The position numbers and the translations under genes were made by a program. 13,059 nt of DNA from Oligoflexaceae bacterium. Its GTDB lineage: Bacteria; Bdellovibrionota_B; Oligoflexia; Oligoflexales; Oligoflexaceae. Each line of letters begins with the position of its first letter. Positions within the stretch are counted from its first letter, which is position 1. The stretch lies in the NCBI GenBank assembly GCA_947474445.1, contig CANJJY010000082.1, positions 1 to 13,059 on the forward strand, written 5' to 3'. Under the pieces are notes generated by a model. The model saw only the letters and a list, made by a program, of their open reading frames with translations. It searched no databases and was not told where the DNA came from. Shown here piece by piece: positions 7,534-13,059 of this stretch.

Positions 7534-9666
7534 ATGAAACCAAGAAGAGACCGAGACCTCAGAGATTTACTCCACGTAAGGATGAATCGCCTTTCAGTCT
7601 TTCTGAAGAGGCTCTTTCAGCGTGAGCGAGAATCAGGGCCTTATGCCCCAAAACAGAGAAGCCGCCTCGTCCTCGCCGTAGTTGGACTGGTGACACTGAG
7701 TCTGGTGTCGGCAGGCATCTGCCTGCTCGTTTGGTTGCGCGAGACCGGTGTCACGCGTCTCGACAGTTCACGGCTCCACGTGATCATCGATTATGAGCAT
7801 GCGGATAACTCCCTGGTGTTCGATCGCAACGGCGAAAAGATCGGCGAATTCTTCAGTGACTATCATCTCTTTCTGCCCTATGAAAAGATCCCCCCCCTTT
7901 TGATCAAAGCTGTCCTCGCCGTCGAAGATCGCCACTTCTTTGAACACAGCGGCATCGATTTCAGGGGGATTATACGCGCGATGTTCGCCTCGCTCCGCAC
8001 TGGCAGCTTCACTCAAGGCGGCAGTACGATCACGCAACAGGTCGTCCGCAATTTCTTATTGACCCCCGAAAAGACCTTCGAGCGAAAGATCAAGGAAGCC
8101 TTGCTTTCATTGCAGCTTGAGCGCCATCTCTCCAAAGAACGGATCCTCGAAATATATCTCAACGCCTTATTTCTCGGACAGGGAGCCTACGGAGTTGGTG
8201 CAGCAGCCGAGCGACACTTCGGCAAGTCGATCGATCAATTGGAGCTCCATGAGATCGCTTTGATCGCTGGATTGTTTCAATCACCGAGTCGCTATAATCC
8301 CCACAAGGCGCCAGAGCAGGCGCGGCGAAGACAGCAGCAGGTGCTCAAAGCCATGCTGACAAGCGGAGCCATTTCACAGGCTGAATACAAAAGGGCCAGT
8401 AAACAACCCCTTCATTTTGCGACGCAAGTAGCACTCAACACGACTTTTGCACCGCACTTTATCGACGCGATCCAAGAGCTGACCGAGAAGCTCTTGACCT
8501 CCGACGTCAAAGGCAAAGGCCTGCGCATCTACACGACTCTAGATCTTGGCCTGCAACAGGACGCCAACGACGTGGTCGAACACGCAACCGACCATTTTAC
8601 GCAGGTAGCTCAAAAGTTAGCGGGCAATAAGAAGCCGGATGAAAAGCTCATCGAGACGGCAGCCTTAATTATGGATCAGCACAAAGGCGAGATTTTGGCG
8701 ATGATCGGTGGTCGCGACTACGGTCGGTCTCAGTTCAATCGCGCGCTTAAAGCCAAGCGCGCCCCAGGTTCTGCCTTTAAACCTATCGTCTATACGCGGG
8801 CCCTGCAGGACGGTGTGAAATGGTCGGATGTCGCCCTCGTCGCTCCCCTAGTCATCCAAGACTATCGCCCGCAGAACTCGGCCGGTGAGTATCTGTCGGA
8901 GGTCACCTATTACAATGCCTTCTATCGATCTCTCAATACACCAGCCGTCGAGCTAGGGCATCGACTGGGGATCAAAAATGTTATCGACATGGCGAAACGT
9001 CTCGGTGTGCGCAGCGAACTTAAAAATCAAGCTGGCACCCTGCTCGGAGGTTCGGAACTGACAGTCATGGACATGACCTCTGCCTACGCAACCCTTGCCA
9101 ATAACGGTGAGTATGTCGAGCCCCGTATGATCACGCGCATCACCGATCGCGATGGAAAGGTGCTGTGGGATGCCCAGAGCGTTCCGCAAAAGCGCGAACG
9201 CGCTGTAGCCGCACCCATCGCCTATATGATGCTTCAGGCTATGCAGGCGGTCTTTCGCTACGGGACAGCCAGTCATTACCCTGAGTGGGCGGCATTCGCA
9301 GCAGGGAAAACAGGAACAACCAACGAAGCGAAAGACAATTGGTTTGGCGGCATGACGGACAGTCTTACCGGTGTCGTCTGGGTGGGAACTGATAGTAATC
9401 TCGCCTTTAACGGCTCGGCAGGCGCTCATACACTCGCCCTCCCTCTCTGGATACGCATCATGCAAAAGGCGCGGCTCCGCTATCCTTCCGGCGCCTTTAC
9501 GGTACCGCCAGGAATTTCGACCGTACCAGTCCATCCTCTCTTCGGCTACCGCTCCGAGGCGGGCGTGATGATGCCATTTATTGAAGGCAAAGAACCCATT
9601 CGGTATGAATCGGCTTATTCCTCGGTGAGGGATACGGGCGCTTACCGCGATTATCTGGATCGTTGA
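7534..9666 (+). CDS. Class A penicillin-binding protein (bifunctional peptidoglycan synthase)
   Basis: The enzyme polymerises lipid II into glycan strands and crosslinks stem peptides on the outer face of the inner membrane. A basic cytoplasmic tail (1-44) leads to one membrane segment (about 45-68). The GT51 glycosyltransferase shows EDRHFFEHSG with catalytic Glu131, GGSTITQQ, RKIKEALLSLQLE and ILEIYLNALFLGQGAYG. The transpeptidase shows SAFK (nucleophile Ser413, Lys416), SLN (466-468) and KTG (592-594). At 710 residues it lacks the large extra domains of E. coli PBP1a or PBP1b. Its transpeptidase (APGSAFKPIVY, with KTGTTN soon after an RYGTA motif) looks more PBP1b-like, so I give no symbol. 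The ATG at 7534 has only a weak AGAAAAG before it; an ATG at 7582 has AAGG directly against it, too close to serve. The next gene overlaps by one base, so the two are probably co-translated. Confidence 0.96.
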   Translation: MKPRRDRDLRDLLHVRMNRLSVFLKRLFQRERESGPYAPKQRSRLVLAVVGLVTLSLVSAGICLLVWLRETGVTRLDSSRLHVIIDYEHADNSLVFDRNGEKIGEFFSDYHLFLPYEKIPPLLIKAVLAVEDRHFFEHSGIDFRGIIRAMFASLRTGSFTQGGSTITQQVVRNFLLTPEKTFERKIKEALLSLQLERHLSKERILEIYLNALFLGQGAYGVGAAAERHFGKSIDQLELHEIALIAGLFQSPSRYNPHKAPEQARRRQQQVLKAMLTSGAISQAEYKRASKQPLHFATQVALNTTFAPHFIDAIQELTEKLLTSDVKGKGLRIYTTLDLGLQQDANDVVEHATDHFTQVAQKLAGNKKPDEKLIETAALIMDQHKGEILAMIGGRDYGRSQFNRALKAKRAPGSAFKPIVYTRALQDGVKWSDVALVAPLVIQDYRPQNSAGEYLSEVTYYNAFYRSLNTPAVELGHRLGIKNVIDMAKRLGVRSELKNQAGTLLGGSELTVMDMTSAYATLANNGEYVEPRMITRITDRDGKVLWDAQSVPQKRERAVAAPIAYMMLQAMQAVFRYGTASHYPEWAAFAAGKTGTTNEAKDNWFGGMTDSLTGVVWVGTDSNLAFNGSAGAHTLALPLWIRIMQKARLRYPSGAFTVPPGISTVPVHPLFGYRSEAGVMMPFIEGKEPIRYESAYSSVRDTGAYRDYLDR

Positions 9667-11132
9667 TGCAACAGATCTCGGTGATTCTTACAATTCTCCT
9701 GCTTTGCTTATCGGCGCCCCTCAGGGCGCAAAATAATGCCGAGGAGCAGAGTGCTGTCAACGCGGTGGATCTGACTCCCTGTCGGCACCTCATGCAAACT
9801 GTCGTCCTTTCTTATCAAGAACTCGCGCGCTTTCTGCCCAAAACATTTAAGCCTATCTCAACCGTTGCGACTCATCGTCTGATCGCTCTGCGCCCTGAAG
9901 ATTGCCAGAAGAATGCGACGATGCGCGTCATCGAGCGGTCGATCAAGTTACATACCGGCAAAATCGGGATCTTGTTGCCGCTCTCGCAGTGGCCCATCGC
10001 TCTTAGGCAAGCCGTTACCGAACAAATCAACGAGCTGGTGCAAAGCCTCGGCGCCGATCCCGCACAGACTTTGATTTGGCTCGATACGGCAGGCCCGCAA
10101 TCGCGGGTCGAGGCGCAGCTCGCCCAGCTCGTTTTCATGAACCACATCGGAGTCCTGGTCGGAGGCCTCGTGCAAGCTGAGGCTCAGATTCTCGGTCGCT
10201 GGGCGGATCGGCTGCAAATCCCGGCCCTGATTCTCAATCGAAGGATGGATAAATTTAAGTCCAAGCAGGTCTTTTACCTGGGGCCCGATCCACGGCTGCT
10301 CGCCTCGTCGCTGTCGCGCCACATGCTCAGTCGCGGCCTCAGGCGCATCGCGATCATCATGCCTCAATCCTCGCGCGATGGGCCTCTCGTCGATAGCTTT
10401 ATATCCCAGGCCCAGCATTTGCGTCTGACAGTCGCCGGGCCCTATCTATATAATCCAAACGACTTCACGACGATCGATGCCGTCTTGCGCAAAATTTTCC
10501 ATATCGATGATCCGAGTAGAAACGACGAACAGCTCGATCTCGTCAGGCGTCTGAAGGACAAAGCTCAGAATGAAGGCATGCCATTCGATAGCCGCAATGT
10601 CGTCCTCCCGGCGGCGATCGATATCGATGCACTCGTCATCGTCGATCACTTTAAGAATGTGCGGCATCTCGCGAAAGCCTTGGCTTACTATGGAGTCAAG
10701 CGCTTGCCTTTGCTTGGGGTACCTAAGTGGCGAGCCTTTGAGTTGGTCGATGGCAATGAGGAAATTCTCAATGGCGCGGTTTTTGTCGACTACATAGGCA
10801 GCTACAAAAAACTCCCCTATGGCATCAGCGGCACGCCCTTAGGCTCAGAGTATTTTGTTCCTTCTTCCGAAGTGGATGGGATCGATCTCAAACTCCTCGT
10901 CAGTCACGCCGTCTACGCGGCCTTTCAAGCCGTCGCCACTCCCCGGCTGTCCCGCCCTAGTCTCTTTCGTCGGCTTGAAGCCGCCAAGCCGCCCAGCAGT
11001 GAGTTCTTCGCGGTGCCCACTCTGTTTCGCCCGGATCACATCGCCTATTGGCCCAGCTTTCTGTTTTCAGTAGGTGACGGCACGATTCAGCAGATGCAGA
11101 TGTGGAATCCCGTGTTGAGCAACAGTCGATGA
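9666..11132 (+). CDS. Exported protein with periplasmic-binding-protein type I fold, translationally coupled to the PBP; possible LpoA-like activator
   Basis: This 488-residue protein starts with a signal peptide (MQQISVILTILLLCLSAPLRA) probably cut after Ala21. The Cys in it does not fit a lipobox, so it is predicted to be soluble in the periplasm. From about 97 the sequence follows the type I periplasmic binding fold: GKIGILLPLSQ, then a stretch ending VGGLVQAEAQILGRWADRLQIPALIL, and a second lobe with RGLRRIAIIMPQSS and IDALVIVDHFKN. This resembles ABC-transporter receptors for amino acids and also the C-terminal domain of LpoA/LppC, which activates PBP1A. No transporter genes are nearby. 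The ATG shares its A with the PBP stop codon (TGATG), which argues for a stoichiometric partner of that enzyme. An in-frame TTG lies three bases earlier, but the overlapping ATG is the simpler start. Cys39 and Cys80 could form a disulfide. A partner role is inference. Confidence 0.85.
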   Translation: MQQISVILTILLLCLSAPLRAQNNAEEQSAVNAVDLTPCRHLMQTVVLSYQELARFLPKTFKPISTVATHRLIALRPEDCQKNATMRVIERSIKLHTGKIGILLPLSQWPIALRQAVTEQINELVQSLGADPAQTLIWLDTAGPQSRVEAQLAQLVFMNHIGVLVGGLVQAEAQILGRWADRLQIPALILNRRMDKFKSKQVFYLGPDPRLLASSLSRHMLSRGLRRIAIIMPQSSRDGPLVDSFISQAQHLRLTVAGPYLYNPNDFTTIDAVLRKIFHIDDPSRNDEQLDLVRRLKDKAQNEGMPFDSRNVVLPAAIDIDALVIVDHFKNVRHLAKALAYYGVKRLPLLGVPKWRAFELVDGNEEILNGAVFVDYIGSYKKLPYGISGTPLGSEYFVPSSEVDGIDLKLLVSHAVYAAFQAVATPRLSRPSLFRRLEAAKPPSSEFFAVPTLFRPDHIAYWPSFLFSVGDGTIQQMQMWNPVLSNSR

Positions 11133-11464
11133 ATGCTCGAGAAAATCAAAAAAAATTCCTTCGGAAAGCTTTCGCTCTGCAGGCGAAATAGCGGATACCC
11201 AAACTCATATTCCGCTGAACATCTTTGATAGTAGGCTCTTAGCGCAAGGGACCTCTCTCCCTCTCTCTTTAGCTCTGAAGATAAGATGAGCGCAAACTCA
11301 ATAAGTATCAGTAAACATTGAACAAAACCAAACAGACCGAGGCCGAGTCTGTTTTTTTGTCTCAATCTTAGAGGCTCTCGTCAATTATTTTATCTTATTT
11401 TTTCAGATACATAGGCTTGGCCCAACAGCTGCAATAGTCTTCCATACGAACAACGGGGGTCATT
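11133..11464. other. Non-coding intergenic stretch with two hairpins and a pyrimidine tract
   Basis: No convincing coding region is present in these 332 bases. Two successive hairpins can form: TTTCGC/GCGAAA (11170-11188, seven-base loop) and AGCGGA/TCCGCT (11190-11216). A tract of only C and T follows (11252-11270), then a terminator. The last ~100 bases are AT-rich and should hold the promoter of the lipoprotein gene, though no clear boxes stand out. It may be a long structured 3' UTR or an independent small RNA. Confidence 0.4.
11331..11358 (+). terminator. Rho-independent terminator
   Basis: AACAGAC (11331-11337) pairs with GTCTGTT (11347-11353), and the T run continues to 11358. It lies about 200 bases past the end of the PBP operon, so it ends either that transcript or a separate small RNA. 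Confidence 0.8.
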
Positions 11465-12067
11465 ATGAAGAGTTCACTGAGGACCAAAGCTTTCTCTATA
11501 CTGACGAGACAAGTTACGAGCCGACTCGGCTTAAGAATCTCGAGCTTACTGATGGCGTCACTGCTCATCGCGTGTGGCGGAGAAGATAGGCCCGAATTCG
11601 ATGCTTCAGCTTCAACGCAGGCCAAGCCCTTGACAGCTTCTAATGAGGCGAAGTCGACGGGTACACCTCAGCCGGCTGAAACCAATGACAAGGCGCCAGT
11701 CGATGACGTTACCCCTTCGACTCAGCCGCCGGCCACAGTCGAAACCACAGATCCCAATCCTCCGGCCACGCCTCCTCCAGCCAAGCTAGCGATACGCACG
11801 GTGCCAAACGCTGCCGAGCTCAGCGCGATGACGACACTTTATGGACTCCCCTCCGCGCAGGGTGGATGCGCAGAATGCCACGGGGCACTGGCGGCTTCTG
11901 CTAAAAAAGGTCGCTCCGCGGCCACTCTCGCTGCCGCCGCGACCCGCACCAATCATCGAACGCCGGCAGCTGCCAAGGTCTGGCCCGTTGATACCGCGGA
12001 CTCGACTGATGATGGAATTGATCAAGCAAAACTTCTAGCCAGCGCACTGGCGCAGCTTTTGAAGTGA
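11465..12067 (+). CDS. Lipoprotein with a single CxxCH haem-binding motif
   Basis: The 200-residue protein has a lipoprotein signal with lipobox LIAC (acylated Cys37) after a long basic n-region. A low-complexity linker rich in Pro, Thr and Ala (about 45-108) acts as a flexible tether. The small C-terminal domain carries CAECH (135-139) followed by GALAASAKKGRS and a terminal helix, like small c-type cytochromes seen in deltaproteobacterial relatives. After CxxCH there is no Met. Met122 precedes the motif and His164 is the only other His, so the sixth haem ligand is uncertain. Residues +2 and +3 after Cys37 are Gly and Glu, giving no inner-membrane retention Asp at +2, so outer-membrane placement is possible. 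The start has GGGGG seven or fewer bases before the ATG. Strong hairpins bracket the gene, suggesting it is transcribed alone. An electron-transfer role is inference. Confidence 0.85.
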   Translation: MKSSLRTKAFSILTRQVTSRLGLRISSLLMASLLIACGGEDRPEFDASASTQAKPLTASNEAKSTGTPQPAETNDKAPVDDVTPSTQPPATVETTDPNPPATPPPAKLAIRTVPNAAELSAMTTLYGLPSAQGGCAECHGALAASAKKGRSAATLAAAATRTNHRTPAAAKVWPVDTADSTDDGIDQAKLLASALAQLLK

Positions 12068-12119
12068 TTCTTTAGAGAGTCTTCCCAGGACGTTTTCTTG
12101 TTATCCAGCCCAAAGTTAA

Positions 12120-12153
12120 GAGGCGGAGGTGAATGTCACCTCCGCCTCCTTTT
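12120..12153. terminator. Strong terminator hairpin between convergent genes
   Basis: A perfect 13-bp stem (12120-12132 with 12136-12148) has a three-base ATG loop. On the plus strand CCTTTTATTT follows; on the minus strand TTAACTTT follows, so it probably serves both the lipoprotein gene and the pentapeptide-repeat gene. Confidence 0.9.
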
Positions 12154-12171
12154 ATTTGATGCTTAGCGCGA

Positions 12172-13059
12172 TCAGAGATCGTTGACGTCGGTCGCAAAAC
12201 CACCGCCGCTGCAGGTACCCTGCTTTTTAAATTCAGGGGGCAGATCCGTATCGCAGATCGATGCACTCATAAGATTGACGCCATCCAGCTGAGCTTGACG
12301 AAACTTCGCCTGAGACAGTTCACACTCAAAGAAGATGGCTTGCGAGAGCTTAGCGGCCGTAAAGTTCGCTCCAGATCCGCTGGCTCGGGTGAAGTCAGCG
12401 CCGCTGAGGTCAGCTTTATAGAAAATTGCATCGGAAAAGCTGGCCTTTTTCAAATTCGCACCGCGCATCGATGCTCCATCAAACCGCGCCCTGTCTAGAT
12501 TAGCGTATTGGAGGTTAGCTTTACTCAGGTTCGCCAGACGAAGATCCACCGCTTCGAGATTAGCTTTTTGAAGATTCACTCCTTCGAGGTTTGCGCCGCG
12601 CATGATGGTGCTGGAAAGATCGACCCCGGCCAACTGTTGGCTGCGTAGGTCCGTCATGCTCAAGTCCGCCTGGAAGAAAGCCGCTTGGGCCAGGCGAGCT
12701 CCATTGAGCAGGGCGCCTATCAGTTTTGTACCGTTCAGCTGCGCGCCCCGAAGAAAGGCGAGCCGTAGATCAGACTTGTTCATGATCGTATCGATAAGGT
12801 TGGCGTTGCTGAGATTGGCACCGACCAATTTCGCTGAGGTAAGATTCGCTTCGGAAAAGTCGGTGTCGCTCAGGTTTGCTTTCGTCAGATCCGCACCGCT
12901 CAGGTTAGCTCCCTTGAAAGTCGCATGGGAAAGGTCGCGTCCGGCCAGCTTAACTCCGCGCATATCAGCTCCGTCAAAGGACACGTAACTCAGATCAAGA
13001 CCAGCTAGATCTTCCCCGGCGATCCGGCAAGCCTTGCAGCTCCTTGAATCCACGAGGCG
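12172..13059 (-). CDS. Pentapeptide-repeat protein (N-terminus probably outside window)
   Basis: The visible frame is a right-handed quadrilateral beta-helix. Counting from the codon at 13053, residues 14-273 form 52 uninterrupted pentapeptides of the A(D/N)LxG type, with Leu, Phe, Met or Ile at the centre of all but one (ASGSG, repeat 43). Fifty-two repeats equal 13 full coils. Before the helix lies SCKAC and after it a tail with two more Cys (about 269 and 284), which suggests disulfide-capped ends in an oxidising compartment. The only start in the window is GTG at 13053, just six bases from the edge, with no ribosome binding site visible. The frame stays open to the edge, so a signal peptide may lie upstream. 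Function is unknown: some family members such as Qnr and MfpA mimic DNA and bind gyrase, but nothing here shows that. Confidence 0.9.
   Translation of the reverse strand, partial: RLVDSRSCKACRIAGEDLAGLDLSYVSFDGADMRGVKLAGRDLSHATFKGANLSGADLTKANLSDTDFSEANLTSAKLVGANLSNANLIDTIMNKSDLRLAFLRGAQLNGTKLIGALLNGARLAQAAFFQADLSMTDLRSQQLAGVDLSSTIMRGANLEGVNLQKANLEAVDLRLANLSKANLQYANLDRARFDGASMRGANLKKASFSDAIFYKADLSGADFTRASGSGANFTAAKLSQAIFFECELSQAKFRQAQLDGVNLMSASICDTDLPPEFKKQGTCSGGGFATDVNDL

Noticed and set aside
8953..9534. Minus-strand open frame of 193 codons
   Set aside because: It is antisense to the penicillin-binding protein transpeptidase domain, which has all catalytic motifs.
9663..9665. TTG start for the exported binding-fold protein
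   Set aside because: The adjacent ATG at 9666 overlaps the PBP stop codon in a typical coupled arrangement and is the stronger start.
11087..11365. Minus-strand open frame of 92 codons
   Set aside because: It spans the terminator and the hairpins, overlaps the preceding gene end, and has no recognisable protein features.
11133..11464. Possible GEMM (c-di-GMP/cGAMP) riboswitch upstream of the CxxCH lipoprotein
   Set aside because: In Geobacter such riboswitches control cytochrome genes, so I looked for one. The conserved ACGCAAAGCC-type core is absent here and in the other spacers.

Overview
The window looks like chromosomal DNA from a Gram-negative bacterium of about 50% GC. My best guess is a Bdellovibrionota/Oligoflexia-type or other former deltaproteobacterial lineage. 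The clues are a giant kinase-ATPase regulator, a small CxxCH lipoprotein, a secreted-looking pentapeptide-repeat protein and a REC-GGDEF protein with an unusual specificity residue. No 16S or other marker gene is present, so this placement is inference.

Layout: (1) 1-4358, minus strand: the first ~1452 codons of a very large protein with a Ser/Thr kinase domain, an AAA-type ATPase domain, a helical-repeat region and perhaps a GAF-like region. Its C-terminus lies outside the window. (2) 4359-4561: a short divergent control region. (3) 4562-6043, plus: pyruvate kinase with a clear terminator. (4) 6044-6258: a repeat-rich convergent spacer. It holds a 124-bp quasi-palindromic miniature element bounded by TA, and beside it a 41-bp scar that copies part of the element. 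(5) 6256-7338, minus: a REC-GGDEF nucleotide cyclase whose stop codon lies in the border of the miniature element. (6) 7339-7533: a divergent leader region, including a hairpin that could hide the ribosome binding site of the cyclase gene. (7) 7534-11132, plus: a two-gene unit of a class A penicillin-binding protein and, overlapping it by one base, an exported protein with a periplasmic-binding-protein type I fold. (8) 11133-11464: a non-coding stretch with hairpins and a terminator. (9) 11465-12067, plus: a small CxxCH lipoprotein. (10) 12120-12153: a strong terminator between convergent genes. (11) 12172-13059, minus: a pentapeptide-repeat protein, probably cut at its N-terminus by the window edge.

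The most interesting observation is the GGDEF protein. The residue equivalent to PleD Asp344, which recognises the guanine base, is Ser216 (motif NHLVGS), while the metal-binding and catalytic residues remain. This Asp-to-Ser change marks the Hypr GGDEF enzymes (Geobacter GacA, Bdellovibrio Bd0367), which make 3',3'-cyclic GMP-AMP. The protein is therefore a candidate cGAMP synthase. The second is the PBP unit: a translationally coupled exported partner whose fold recalls the C-terminal domain of LpoA, a known PBP activator, suggests a lineage-specific cell-wall synthase regulator. The window contains no CRISPR array, tRNA, rRNA or complete transposase gene that I can see.
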